A stretch of 64,000 bases of DNA from Chlamydiales bacterium (GCA_022601635.1 JAJACG010000024.1:1-64000), one strand, 5' to 3'. Shown: positions 37,869 through 48,013, counted from the first letter of the stretch. Numbers and translations: made by a program. Notes: a model not told the origin generated them from the letters alone.

Positions 37869-38927
37869 TCAAACATCAAAGCCCGCTTCCCTAAGCGCTA
37901 ACTCGGCACTCTCACTAAATCTGCCCACCTCTTTCAGCTTCTCAATAGCTCCAGATTCAACAAAAAATTTCATTAACTCATAGGAGGCAACCTTCAAATC
38001 AATCAATCTCTCAGCCAAAAGCTCCAAACGATTCAAATTGGCATAACGTCTCACCCCACCAGTCTTTTCAATAAAATGGGGAAGTGGGTCTAAGCGATCA
38101 AATGATTTTGGATGCACAAAATAGACAATCGAATAGCGCTCCTGGCCAAGCCCCGGATCGATCACGCGGTGAAATGAGCTGCGGAAGTAGCCATTACTCA
38201 AATTCTCCAGCATATCGCCGCAATTGATCACAAACGCTCCATCAGGAACCAAAACATCAACCCATTCATCCTGCTTGTTGAGCACCTGTAAGCCGCGTGC
38301 TGTCGATTTCGGCAAGATGGTAAATAGATCAATATCTGTATGCGCCCCCGCCCAAATCTGGTCCTTAGGACAGGCTGCTGGATAGTGGATAGCACGTAGC
38401 AAGCAGTCACCATCAGAAATCATCTCATTGATAAATCCCGCTTTTTGTAATAGCAGCCTCTCTAACATCTCACCAATCACAGCTTGAAATCTGTCAAGCG
38501 AGACAAATAGAGCGCGCAACGAGCTATAAAAAGTTGCTGGGTTTGTAGGCCACACATTTTCGTAGAAACCGCCCACATCACGACCAATATGGTAGTACTC
38601 CTTAAAGTCAGGGTTGGCCTCACCCTTTGCAGTTTCAGTGACAACGTAACCGCGTTGACCATCCTTTGCCTGATAGTCCAGCTTCTCTTCAAACTGCAGT
38701 TTAAAAAAAGTAGCCGTATCACTGTAGGCAAGCTCCAACATATCAGGATCAACCCCAGTCCCTGTGATGGCAAAGAAACCAACCTCGCAACAAGCCTCTT
38801 CCAGCTGCTCTAAAAATTGAGCGCGCTTTGACTCATCATAGTAGTCGGGAAGATGTAAAACAGGAATAGTGGCATCAAAAGCAAAAAGAGAAGAAAGAAG
38901 GAGAGAAAGAGAGAATAGCAGTTTCAT
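37869..38927 (-). CDS. Isopenicillin-N-synthase-like Fe(II)/2-oxoglutarate oxygenase with N-terminal signal-peptide-like segment
   Basis: AGAHTDIDLFTIL (HxD), SSFHRVIDP distal His, RYSIVYF; N-term MKLLFSLSLLLSSLFAFDA. Confidence 0.8.
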   Translation of the reverse strand: MKLLFSLSLLLSSLFAFDATIPVLHLPDYYDESKRAQFLEQLEEACCEVGFFAITGTGVDPDMLELAYSDTATFFKLQFEEKLDYQAKDGQRGYVVTETAKGEANPDFKEYYHIGRDVGGFYENVWPTNPATFYSSLRALFVSLDRFQAVIGEMLERLLLQKAGFINEMISDGDCLLRAIHYPAACPKDQIWAGAHTDIDLFTILPKSTARGLQVLNKQDEWVDVLVPDGAFVINCGDMLENLSNGYFRSSFHRVIDPGLGQERYSIVYFVHPKSFDRLDPLPHFIEKTGGVRRYANLNRLELLAERLIDLKVASYELMKFFVESGAIEKLKEVGRFSESAELALREAGFDV

Positions 38928-39017
38928 AGAGTGCTCTGGGTTAGGTTTTTTTAGGAAAGAGATCTTAATCAAATCTGAAATTAGTGTCAAAACAGAGAGT
39001 CTGGTATAGAGGAAAGG

Positions 39018-40739
39018 ATGCAGCTGCCCCCTATTTCACCGGCCCCTTTTTGGCACGACCTCAAACGCTACCAACCCAACTACATTTGGCGTGACCTTTT
39101 CGCCGCTCTCTCTGTTGCCCTTCTCGCCCTTCCACAAGCCATCGCTTACGCTTTTGTCGCTGACCTTCCACCCTCTGTCGGGATCTTTGCCGCCATTTTT
39201 GGTACCATATTCACAGCCGCCTTCGGCACATCTCGCTACCTAGTCTCAGGCCCCACAACCGCCATCGCCATCTTGATCCAATCAGGCGTCGCTCAAATCC
39301 TCTTCACCTTCTATCGCAATCAAGAGCAGGCTGTTCGTGACGCCGCCGCACTCAATATCTTGATGCAAATTGTGCTCATCGTTGGCATTTTCCAAATCAT
39401 CGCTTCCCTCTTAAGATTGGGGCGTATCACGCAATTTGTCAGCAGATCTGTGATCTTAGGCTATATGCTAGGTGTCGCCGTTGCTATTGTCGTCAATCAG
39501 CTTTACCCCTTCTTTGGCATCGACCTGCCGATTGGCCACTCCCCAATTTATATCAAAGCGTGGGAGTTCATCGCTCACCTCCATCTAATCGACTGGGCAA
39601 CAGCAATTCTTGGAACACTCTGTTTCTTTGCGATATTCTTTCTCTACCGCATTTCGAAAAAGATCCCAGTCCCTCTCATCGTTCTCGCACTCGCGGCTGT
39701 CGTTGTGCGCTTTATTCCCTTTCCAATCGATACAATCGAAAAGCTGGGACCGCTCTACACAGATTTGCCAAAATTGCGCCTCCCTCAGTTTGAACTGCAG
39801 CTTTTGCTAGCCGCTGTCCCCGTAGCTTTTGCCATCGCACTCATCTCACTTCTTGAAGCCACCTCCGTTGGTAGGTACTACACACGATCAAAGGAGCCGC
39901 CATATCGCGATAATCAAGAACTTTTTGGTCTAGGCATCGCTAACTTCTTCTCCGCCTTTTTAACTGCACTTCCCTCATCTGGAAGCTTTTCAAGGACAGC
40001 CCTCAATCGCGCGCTAAATGCCAAAAGTCGCTTCGCCTCACTGCTAAGTGGCCTAGTTTTGCTCCTAATTGTCTTAGCTCTTGCCGATTCTGTTGCCAAA
40101 ATCCCCACAGCAGCGTTAAGCGCATTGCTCTTTTATATCGCCTACTCAATGGTCAATGTGAAAGATCTCTCTCTTTGCTTCAAAGCAACCAGAACAGATC
40201 GCTTTGTCCTCATCGCTACCTTCTTAGCAAGTCTCACCTTTGCACTAGATGTAGCGCTTTACATTGGGATCATTCTCTCGATTGTACTCTACCTCAAAGA
40301 GGCAAGCGTCCCTGTTGTTATTGAGTATGACTTCACAAGCAGCGGAAAGCTGCGCCCGATGGAGCCTGATGATCAGAGGCAAGATCCGCGCGTCTCCATT
40401 CTCCAAACCGAAGGCCATCTCTTTTTTGGCGCCTCTGAAGTGCTGCAAACCAAAATTCGACGGCTCAGCGAAGATGATGAGGTCAAAGTGGTCATCTTAC
40501 AGCTATTCAATGTCTGGACAATCGACGCCTCAATCTGTCTCGCTCTGCGCCAAATCCATCGCTATTTGAAGGCGACAGATCGTAAGTTGATGATCACTGC
40601 CATTTCACCCGAAGTGAAGAAGATTTTGCATAAGTCTGGAGTTGATAAAGAGATCGGTCTTGAAAACATCTTCCTTGCCAACGACCAGCTCCCCTCAGAG
40701 CCAACACGCGCTGCCTACGCACAAGCCAAATCTATCTAA
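39018..40739 (+). CDS. SulP-family anion transporter with STAS domain
   Basis: SVALLALPQAIAYAFVADLPPSVGIFAAIFGTI; C-terminal STAS-like region. Confidence 0.92.
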   Translation: MQLPPISPAPFWHDLKRYQPNYIWRDLFAALSVALLALPQAIAYAFVADLPPSVGIFAAIFGTIFTAAFGTSRYLVSGPTTAIAILIQSGVAQILFTFYRNQEQAVRDAAALNILMQIVLIVGIFQIIASLLRLGRITQFVSRSVILGYMLGVAVAIVVNQLYPFFGIDLPIGHSPIYIKAWEFIAHLHLIDWATAILGTLCFFAIFFLYRISKKIPVPLIVLALAAVVVRFIPFPIDTIEKLGPLYTDLPKLRLPQFELQLLLAAVPVAFAIALISLLEATSVGRYYTRSKEPPYRDNQELFGLGIANFFSAFLTALPSSGSFSRTALNRALNAKSRFASLLSGLVLLLIVLALADSVAKIPTAALSALLFYIAYSMVNVKDLSLCFKATRTDRFVLIATFLASLTFALDVALYIGIILSIVLYLKEASVPVVIEYDFTSSGKLRPMEPDDQRQDPRVSILQTEGHLFFGASEVLQTKIRRLSEDDEVKVVILQLFNVWTIDASICLALRQIHRYLKATDRKLMITAISPEVKKILHKSGVDKEIGLENIFLANDQLPSEPTRAAYAQAKSI

Positions 40740-41127
40740 CAGGATTGTACTTCCTGAGATTGCCATCCTCATGCCTATCGATGACTTCATAAACCCAATC
40801 CTCGCCATTCTCTCGCATCAATCTGTCACAGCCAAGCGCAATGCCTGTAAAAACACCATAGCGCTCGATAGCTTCTAAAGCATATTGAGAGCTAGTGGGA
40901 TAAAAACTGCTGCGTGGGCCATCAATAGGAGAGATATAATCTTGGAAAAAATGGATGCATGCGATGCAGGCGCGCTTCGGAAGTGACTTTTTTATAGCCG
41001 GTTGCGAACTTTGATGCAGAAGCTCGCTGTCAGGCCCCCACGGCTCGGTTGCCGATTCAGAGAAACTCGTCGCAAAAAGCGTAGAGATTGATAAAGAAAA
41101 TATCAAGAATAAAGATGTTCTGTTCAT
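40732..41127 (-). CDS. yidD: YidD-family protein with signal-peptide-like N-terminus
   Basis: IHFFQDYISPIDGPRSSFYPTSSQYALEAIERYGVFTG. Confidence 0.75.
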   Translation of the reverse strand: MNRTSLFLIFSLSISTLFATSFSESATEPWGPDSELLHQSSQPAIKKSLPKRACIACIHFFQDYISPIDGPRSSFYPTSSQYALEAIERYGVFTGIALGCDRLMRENGEDWVYEVIDRHEDGNLRKYNPVR

Positions 41128-41179
41128 ATCGCTTTGCCGTTATAATAAGGGATAATGGCCAAAAGCGGTAGCAAAAACA

Positions 41180-41587
41180 ATGATGCAACGGCTTCTTGAG
41201 CAGCTCAGGAGCGATATTGGGATGCATGAGCCCCTTGTTCCAAATGAAAAGGGGGGGTATGTGTTCAACTTCGAACCAGACCTGCACATTGCAGTTTACG
41301 AGCACGAGGACCAAAGTATTAGACTGTTCTCTACTTTGGCGCCTATGCCCGAGATTAATGCAGAAGAGTTTCTGCATAACTGTATGGTAGGCAACCTTCT
41401 TGGGCGCCAAACAGGTGGAGCTGCATTGGGCATTGATGATTCAGGGAAGAAGCTCACTTTGAGTTATACTTTGTCTGAAGGCGTTAACTACAGGGATTTT
41501 AGAGATGCATTTGAGGACTTTGTCAACTATTCAGATGCATGGAGGCAGGAGGCTTTGTCTTTTGCTGAGGTTAATAGGGAAGAGTAG
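41180..41587 (+). CDS. Type III secretion chaperone (CesT-like)
   Basis: Size, acidity, position immediately upstream of sctD as in Chlamydia (CT663). Confidence 0.75.
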   Translation: MMQRLLEQLRSDIGMHEPLVPNEKGGYVFNFEPDLHIAVYEHEDQSIRLFSTLAPMPEINAEEFLHNCMVGNLLGRQTGGAALGIDDSGKKLTLSYTLSEGVNYRDFRDAFEDFVNYSDAWRQEALSFAEVNREE

Positions 41588-41591
41588 GTAG

Positions 41592-43877
41592 ATGGCAGCA
41601 GAACTGATCGCAACAGATGGTCCCCTAAAGGGGGTTGTGCTCTCGCTAAGTGAGGGTGAGCAGTGGCTATTGGGGCGAGATCCTCAGAGTTGCCAGTTAG
41701 TTGTTGAAGACTCTACTCTGGCACGAGAGGCTGTGACCATCACTCTTACAGAGAATGGGTACGCCTTTCAGGCTAGTGAGGGTGTTACGCCTAAATTAAA
41801 TGGCAAAGATGTTTCACAGGGCCCTTTGAATGACGGGGATGTGATCACCATCGGCCAAAACAGTTTCACTTTCTATCTCGTTGAGGAGTTTGAAGAGCTC
41901 TCCTTTGGATCTGAACCTTCTGATGGGGTGAGCGAATCGATTGATTTTACGGGTGATAAGCCGGTTCAGAAATTCGCAGATGATGAACAAGAGCTGGAAT
42001 TTGAAGGTGTGGATCCAGACAAGGAAGAAGATGAGGATGAAGAGCTATCGGCCGAAAGCATAGATCAGCCTACTGATGAGAAAGAGACTCCAAGTGAAGA
42101 GCTGTCAGCTGAGGGTGTGGATCAACCGAGCGAAGAAAAGTTGCCGCCAAGTGAGGAGCTATCCGCCGAAGGTGTAGATCAACCCTCAAATGAGGAGACG
42201 ACTCCAAGTGAAGGCCTTGAATCTGAGGGTGTAGAAGAGATTCCTCCTCCAAGTGAGCCAGAGCCGCAAGAAGATGCTATCGAAGAGAATGAGTCTCAAG
42301 AGCCAACAGAAGAATTTGTTCATGACGGCGTTGAAAAAGATTTAGGTGAGTCAGAAGAGGAGAGGCAGGATCTAGCTGCTGAGGGCCATGATGTGCCACC
42401 GCCAGTTGCTCCTTCTGAAGAATTTGAGCAGGAGAGTTATAAAGAGGAAAATGATGAAGAGGAACCTCTTTTCCACCCAGCAGAAGAGGACGCTGCGGCT
42501 GTTGTCGATCTAACACCCTCTGTCCGCTTCTTGCTCAAGGTGATCGCGGGTCCTAACACTGGTGCTGAGTTTGCGCTTGAAATGGGTAAATCCTACACCA
42601 TGGGAACGGAGCCAAATAGCTGCGATATTGTTTTCCATGATTTGAGCGTCTCGAGAGAGCATGCTAAGCTCTATCTCAGTGAGAACGGAGATCTTGAGAT
42701 TGAGGATTTGGGCAGTCGCAACGGCGTTTTGGTCGATCAAGAGCAGATTCAAGGGCGTGTGCCACTTAGACCCAGTCTGGTTGTCACTCTTGGAACATCA
42801 GCCTTCTTCGTAATCGACAAAGATGCGCCGCAAGAGACCATTGTGGCACCAGCCTTCCAGGCACCCAAAGAGGAGCCTGAAGAGGAAAAAGAGGAGCTAC
42901 CTGCTGTTGAAGAGGAGGTAGAAGAGGAGGTCGTTGCTCTAAAAGAGGAGCATGAGCCCAAGCCAGCAAAATCGGGCATCAGCATCTACGTGAGTATTGT
43001 CTGCAGCTTGGCACTTCTTCTAGCTATCAGTATGATCTCTCTCTTGCAGACTAAGGATCTCAAGCCACCTCCAAAAGACTATGTTTCAGAGATTCGGTTG
43101 GCACTGCAGGACTTCCCCTCTGTCAAGTATACTTATAGCCCCAACAATAGCCGCTTGTTCCTCGTGGGACATGTGGCAACTGGCATTGAAAAGGATGAGC
43201 TATTTTATAATCTCAACACTTTGAGCTTCATCAAAGGGGTTGATGACCATGTGGTCAATGATGAAGCGGTTTGGCAGGAGATGAACATCCTGCTTTCAAA
43301 GCAGAGCTCTTTTCGCGGTGTCAGTATGCATTCCCCAAGGCCGGCGGTCTTTGTGCTCAACGGCTATTTGCGCACAGAAAAGCAGGCGGCAGATCTGACA
43401 GATTGGATCAATACACACTTCAACTATCTCAGTTTGCTTGAGAATCGCGTTGTTGTTGAAGAGGGTGTCATTGATGAGGTTTCAACGCAGCTGATTCACA
43501 ATCAATTTGGTGCTGTAGCGGTTACCTTCTCAGCAGGCGAGTTGACGCTTGCTGGCTATGTGGGTTCAGCGCAGGCGTATGAGTTTGAAAGATTGGTGCA
43601 TAGTTTGGGACAGCTGCCGGGCGTGCGCAATGTGCAGAACTTTGTTGTAATTGTTGCCCCAGAGCAGCAGGTGATTGATTTGAATCAGCGCTACCCGGGC
43701 CGATTTAAGGTAACTGGTTATTCCAAGCATGGTGATGTTAACATCAACGTTGTGATCAACGGTCAGATATTGATGCGTGGCGACTCTCTTGAAGGAATGA
43801 CCTTAACGAGCATTCAACCACACGCCGTCTTCTTCGAGAAGGATGGTTTGAAATATAAACTTGAGTACAATAAATAG
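41592..43877 (+). CDS. sctD: Type III secretion inner-membrane ring protein SctD with two FHA domains
   Basis: Two FHA-like regions (one with SREHAKLYLSENGDLEIEDLGSRNGVLVDQE), TM, periplasmic BON-like repeats. Confidence 0.9.
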   Translation: MAAELIATDGPLKGVVLSLSEGEQWLLGRDPQSCQLVVEDSTLAREAVTITLTENGYAFQASEGVTPKLNGKDVSQGPLNDGDVITIGQNSFTFYLVEEFEELSFGSEPSDGVSESIDFTGDKPVQKFADDEQELEFEGVDPDKEEDEDEELSAESIDQPTDEKETPSEELSAEGVDQPSEEKLPPSEELSAEGVDQPSNEETTPSEGLESEGVEEIPPPSEPEPQEDAIEENESQEPTEEFVHDGVEKDLGESEEERQDLAAEGHDVPPPVAPSEEFEQESYKEENDEEEPLFHPAEEDAAAVVDLTPSVRFLLKVIAGPNTGAEFALEMGKSYTMGTEPNSCDIVFHDLSVSREHAKLYLSENGDLEIEDLGSRNGVLVDQEQIQGRVPLRPSLVVTLGTSAFFVIDKDAPQETIVAPAFQAPKEEPEEEKEELPAVEEEVEEEVVALKEEHEPKPAKSGISIYVSIVCSLALLLAISMISLLQTKDLKPPPKDYVSEIRLALQDFPSVKYTYSPNNSRLFLVGHVATGIEKDELFYNLNTLSFIKGVDDHVVNDEAVWQEMNILLSKQSSFRGVSMHSPRPAVFVLNGYLRTEKQAADLTDWINTHFNYLSLLENRVVVEEGVIDEVSTQLIHNQFGAVAVTFSAGELTLAGYVGSAQAYEFERLVHSLGQLPGVRNVQNFVVIVAPEQQVIDLNQRYPGRFKVTGYSKHGDVNINVVINGQILMRGDSLEGMTLTSIQPHAVFFEKDGLKYKLEYNK
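42039..42254 (+). repeat. 19-aa acidic tandem coding repeats in SctD (EELSAEGVDQPSEEKLPPS type), three full plus one degenerate copy
   Basis: Read directly from translation; period 57 nt. Confidence 0.9.
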
Positions 43878-43890
43878 GAGAGTTGTGTCC

Positions 43891-44139
43891 ATGTTTGGAA
43901 TGGAAAGTGGAAAACAGAAAAAGAAGATGGCAGATTTTGTATTTGATTTAGAGGCGGACCTAAAAGATCCGGGAAAGCAGCGAGCTGTAAAAGAGCAGGT
44001 CGAGGCGCGCATCGCACAGCTAAAAAACATGCTGCGAAGCGGTGGTGAGCAGAAGGAATTTGATCAAGTGCAGGCGCTTTTGCACGGCTATTTGGCTATT
44101 CAAAAGGTGATGCAGCGCGTGAACAGGAAAACGGTTTAG
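43891..44139 (+). CDS. Type III secretion small protein, CdsE/SctE-like needle co-chaperone (CT665-type)
   Basis: Position between sctD and needle gene; 82 aa. Confidence 0.65.
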   Translation: MFGMESGKQKKKMADFVFDLEADLKDPGKQRAVKEQVEARIAQLKNMLRSGGEQKEFDQVQALLHGYLAIQKVMQRVNRKTV

Positions 44140-44149
44140 AGGAGGGAGT

Positions 44150-44401
44150 ATGTCAGGAGGAGGTCCAGCATCATTTAACTTTCAGCAGATGATTCAAGGG
44201 ATGGGAAAGTATGTACAAAATGTGCAACAGTACTTGCATCAATTGGAACAGGCATCTGGTGGAACGGTTGATTTGGCGACAATGTTCAACATGCAGTTTC
44301 ATATGCAGATTATGTCGCAATATATTGAGGCGGTGTCTAACACGCTGAGTGCTGTGCATAATGAAATGATGACAATGGCACGTGCGGTTAAGGGGCAATA
44401 A
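44150..44401 (+). CDS. sctF: Type III secretion needle protein SctF (CdsF/CT666-type)
   Basis: 83 aa helical; FNMQFHMQIMSQYIEAVSNTLSAVHNEMMTMARAVKGQ. Confidence 0.8.
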   Translation: MSGGGPASFNFQQMIQGMGKYVQNVQQYLHQLEQASGGTVDLATMFNMQFHMQIMSQYIEAVSNTLSAVHNEMMTMARAVKGQ

Positions 44402-44415
44402 TAGTTAGAGGATAA

Positions 44416-44853
44416 TTGACAATGGCAATAGCAGAAGAATTCAAACAGGACTTGGGACTAGTAGTAGAAGCTGGCCTCATTGCAATCAAACAGGGTGATG
44501 AAGAGAGCGCAAAAAAACTCTTCGATGCCGCTGATATTTTAGATCCAGGCACAGTATCTGCCACAATGGGGCATGGACTGATTGCTCTACACAAGATGGA
44601 CATTCCAGGTGCGCGTAAGTACTTCAACACAGTTTTGGAGACAGACAAAGAGAACCATCGTGCAAAAGCCTTCTTGGCCTTCGCCAACGTTCTATCTTGC
44701 CTACAAGATGGAAGTGAGGAGGAGAAGATCAAAGGGCTTCAAGAGGGTGCTGCACTAGCGAGTGAGGTACTTGAGAAGTGTAAAGAGCCCTCAACACGTG
44801 AGCTGGCACAGTCGCTGCTCGACTGGGAAAAAGAGCTACAAAAAGGAGAGTAG
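44416..44853 (+). CDS. Type III secretion TPR-like needle chaperone (CdsG/CT667-type)
   Basis: TPR-like helices; position after needle gene. Confidence 0.7.
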   Translation: MTMAIAEEFKQDLGLVVEAGLIAIKQGDEESAKKLFDAADILDPGTVSATMGHGLIALHKMDIPGARKYFNTVLETDKENHRAKAFLAFANVLSCLQDGSEEEKIKGLQEGAALASEVLEKCKEPSTRELAQSLLDWEKELQKGE

Positions 44854-44855
44854 CA

Positions 44856-45479
44856 ATGACATCAAACCCCATTCAGGGACCGGGGGAGCGTCCTGATCGC
44901 ATTGAGGGGCCAGGCAAAGGGGCGGAGCAGCCTCAAGTTGGCCAGGGTCAGGAGAACCAGAAATCTTTTTCAATGCCTGAAGGCAGTCGCGCAGAATCAG
45001 CTCCCTCTCCTATGGAGGTAGCTGGTCAGCAAAGCGTACCTAAGATGGAGCCTCAAGAGATGCAAGGGCATATTGCTAGAGTGCAGCAATCGCTTGAAGA
45101 GGCGCACACTAAATTAAGTGATCCAGCAGTGCAAAATCAGCTGACCGATGAGCACTATAAGGCGCTTTCACAGGTGTCGACAAAGCTAAATGGTGATTTG
45201 CGCACGATGGCAGAGAATAGCGGAGGCAAATTTGAGCCACCTATTGGTGACCCAAAAAAGAGCGCCGCTCAAAACATTTTGAATTGGGTTAATGGCTCTC
45301 AAAAGACTTTGACAGGTGCACTGAACTACCTCTCAGAGACCAAAAAGCCCAACCCCGCCTCATACATGAAGATGCAATATGCAGTACAAAGAGCAACGCA
45401 AAGAGCGGAACTCTTTTCTAGCATTGTAAGCTCCTCTGTATCTGGCATCAAAACATTGATGAGTACACAGCTAGGATAA
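44856..45479 (+). CDS. Type III secretion protein, possible inner rod (SctI-like/CT668-type)
   Basis: Position before sctN; Pro/Gln-rich N-terminus, helical C-terminus. Confidence 0.55.
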   Translation: MTSNPIQGPGERPDRIEGPGKGAEQPQVGQGQENQKSFSMPEGSRAESAPSPMEVAGQQSVPKMEPQEMQGHIARVQQSLEEAHTKLSDPAVQNQLTDEHYKALSQVSTKLNGDLRTMAENSGGKFEPPIGDPKKSAAQNILNWVNGSQKTLTGALNYLSETKKPNPASYMKMQYAVQRATQRAELFSSIVSSSVSGIKTLMSTQLG

Positions 45480-45483
45480 AAAA

Positions 45484-46803
45484 ATGGCAGATGCCGGCGA
45501 TTTCGAACAGCTTTTGTCCAGTTTGGAGAGCGTCGAGTTGACGACGGTGATGGGTCGCATCACCGAAGTTGTCGGCATGCTGATCAAAGCTGTTGTCCCA
45601 CAAGTGCGCATCGGTGAAGTTTGCCTTGTAAAGCGGGAAAACATGGATCCACTCCTGACAGAGGTGGTTGGTTTCACGCAAGATGAGGTCTATCTTTCGC
45701 CACTTGGTGAGATGACGGGAGTGGGGCCCTCTTCGGAGGTAATTCCAACGCGTATGCCGTTGCATATCAAGGTAGGCCCCGGACTCTTAGGTCGCGTATT
45801 GAATGGTTTGGGTGAGCCTCTTGATGAGCATGAGAAGGGGCCACTTGATCTTTCTGAGAGTTATGCCATATTTCAGCCTCCCCCAGACCCTTTAAAAAGG
45901 CAGCGGATTTCTGAGCCCATTTCGACCGGTGTGCGCTGTATTGATGGGCTATTGACCTGTGGTCGCGGTCAGCGTGTTGGTATTTTTGCTGGTGCGGGTG
46001 TTGGTAAATCGACTCTTTTAGGGATGATTGCGCGCAACGCTGAGGCGGATGTCAATGTGATTGCGCTGATTGGTGAGCGGGGCCGTGAATTGCGCGAATT
46101 CATTGAAAAGGATTTGGGTGAAGAGGGATTGGCGCGCTCTGTAGTGATTGTGAGCACCTCGGATCAGGCGTCGCAGCTGCGTCTGAATGCTGCCTATGTT
46201 GGGACAGCGATTGCAGAGTACTTCCGTGATCAAGGCAAGAGTGTTGTCTTGATGATGGATAGCGTGACCCGTTTTGCGCGAGCGCTTCGAGAGGTTGGCT
46301 TGGCAGCTGGTGAGCCGCCTGCTCGAGCTGGCTATACGCCCTCTGTCTTTTCAACGCTACCCCGTCTATTGGAGCGTTCAGGAAACTCTGATGTTGGATC
46401 GATCACTGCTTTTTACACCGTTTTGGTGGCGGGCGATGATATGAATGAGCCGGTAGCAGATGAGACCAAGTCCATTTTAGATGGTCACATTGTGCTTTCG
46501 AATACATTGGCGCAGGCATACCACTATCCGGCGGTTGATGTCTTGGCGTCGATAAGCCGTCTTGTCACGGAGGTGGCAACTCCTGAGCAGCTTCAGCTGA
46601 TTGGGAAGGCGCGTGAGGTGCTTGCCAACTACCGTAAAAATGAGATGTTGATTCGAATCGGTGAATATAAGCGCGGTTCGGATAGAGATGCGGACTACGC
46701 AATTGACCATATCGATCCTTTGAATCGCTTTTTGCGACAGACAATCGAAGATAGAAGTAGCTTCGAAGAGACGTTGCAGCAGCTCAAATCTCTATTTAAA
46801 TAA
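45484..46803 (+). CDS. sctN: Type III secretion ATPase SctN
   Basis: GRGQRVGIFAGAGVGKSTLLGMIARN; VVLMMDSVTRFARALREVGLAAGEPPARAGYTPSVF. Confidence 0.97.
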   Translation: MADAGDFEQLLSSLESVELTTVMGRITEVVGMLIKAVVPQVRIGEVCLVKRENMDPLLTEVVGFTQDEVYLSPLGEMTGVGPSSEVIPTRMPLHIKVGPGLLGRVLNGLGEPLDEHEKGPLDLSESYAIFQPPPDPLKRQRISEPISTGVRCIDGLLTCGRGQRVGIFAGAGVGKSTLLGMIARNAEADVNVIALIGERGRELREFIEKDLGEEGLARSVVIVSTSDQASQLRLNAAYVGTAIAEYFRDQGKSVVLMMDSVTRFARALREVGLAAGEPPARAGYTPSVFSTLPRLLERSGNSDVGSITAFYTVLVAGDDMNEPVADETKSILDGHIVLSNTLAQAYHYPAVDVLASISRLVTEVATPEQLQLIGKAREVLANYRKNEMLIRIGEYKRGSDRDADYAIDHIDPLNRFLRQTIEDRSSFEETLQQLKSLFK

Positions 46804-47297
46804 TGGCGTCAAAATATCCTTTAGAACAGGTTTTACAGGTAAAGCGAGACCGCGTTGAGAAGGCGGAAAAACTTGTCGAGGAGAAAAAACGCACTCTTGA
46901 GATTGAAGAGGAGAAGCTGCGCAAAGTGAAGGAGGAGCGCGATGCTGTGAAGAAGCATCGTGAAGAGAAGTTGGCGCAGCTTCGAGCAGCACTTGATGAG
47001 GGGACCACCTCAGATGAGGTTCTGCAGATGAAGAGCTACCTCAAAGTGGTTGATGAGAGGCTTGTCAAGGAAGAGGAGAAGGTACAGAAGCAGCAGGAGC
47101 AGGTCAAAATTGCTGAGAAAGCATTAGAAGAGGCAAAAGAGGATTTGAAGAAGAAGCGCCTCGAAGAGGAGAAGATTAAAATTCATCGCGAAGAGTGGCA
47201 GAAAGAGCAGAAAAAAGAGATGGCGATTCAAGAGGCAAAGGATCAAGATGAGCTCGGTCAGCTGATGCATGAATCACAAAAGAGAAAGAGGCGCTGA
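46803..47297 (+). CDS. sctO: Type III secretion stalk protein SctO
   Basis: Coiled coil directly downstream of sctN. Confidence 0.85.
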   Translation: MASKYPLEQVLQVKRDRVEKAEKLVEEKKRTLEIEEEKLRKVKEERDAVKKHREEKLAQLRAALDEGTTSDEVLQMKSYLKVVDERLVKEEEKVQKQQEQVKIAEKALEEAKEDLKKKRLEEEKIKIHREEWQKEQKKEMAIQEAKDQDELGQLMHESQKRKRR

Positions 47298-47938
47298 TGC
47301 GAATCAAACCACAACAGTCAAGAGATGATGGTGACAAATCAAAGAGTGTCCACCACAACAAGCCTAAAAAAGAGTTCAAACTTCCCAAAAAAGATGCAGA
47401 GGGACAGGCGCAGCTCTCCACCCAGCAGGGGCAGACGACGCAAGAGGGTGTAGAAACCTCTGAAGTGAAAGGGCAGACCATACAATCTGTGCAGCAGGTA
47501 GAAAATGTGAAGGCTGCCATCTTGAAGATGGTCGACTCGATGCAAGTTGGCAAGGTGGGGGAGACATCTCTTTTGACAGCGCAGCTGAAAAATGACCAAA
47601 GTGTGCATCAGGCACTGCGCGGAGCTGAGGTTCGGTTAGAGATGACAAATGATGGGCTCAAAGTGCATATTGAGCCGGTTGATGGACAGAAAGATATGGC
47701 ACAGGCACTGATTGCGCAGCACCAAGATCAGGTGGCCAAATTACAAGAGTCACTGGCTATGAAGAACATCCACCTACAGCATCTGCAGGTAGGAAACCAC
47801 GTCGTGGATCTACCACATGAAAAGGTGCTTTCACCCAACGAGCTCTTTTCGGGGCAGCAGCTTGATCAGGGCAAGCGTGACGGCAAAGATGAGGGCCCTC
47901 CAGAGCGCATCGATCCAACAGAGAAAAACAGCGAATAA
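47297..47938 (+). CDS. sctP: Type III secretion needle-length regulator SctP-like
   Basis: Position between sctO and sctQ; FliK-like C-terminus region. Confidence 0.75.
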   Translation: MRIKPQQSRDDGDKSKSVHHNKPKKEFKLPKKDAEGQAQLSTQQGQTTQEGVETSEVKGQTIQSVQQVENVKAAILKMVDSMQVGKVGETSLLTAQLKNDQSVHQALRGAEVRLEMTNDGLKVHIEPVDGQKDMAQALIAQHQDQVAKLQESLAMKNIHLQHLQVGNHVVDLPHEKVLSPNELFSGQQLDQGKRDGKDEGPPERIDPTEKNSE

Positions 47939-48013
47939 TTTTCGCGCGCTCCTCGTGCTAGCGGGAAAAATAGGAGTACGATATAGTGGGCAAAAACATC
48001 TCATGAGGAGAGC

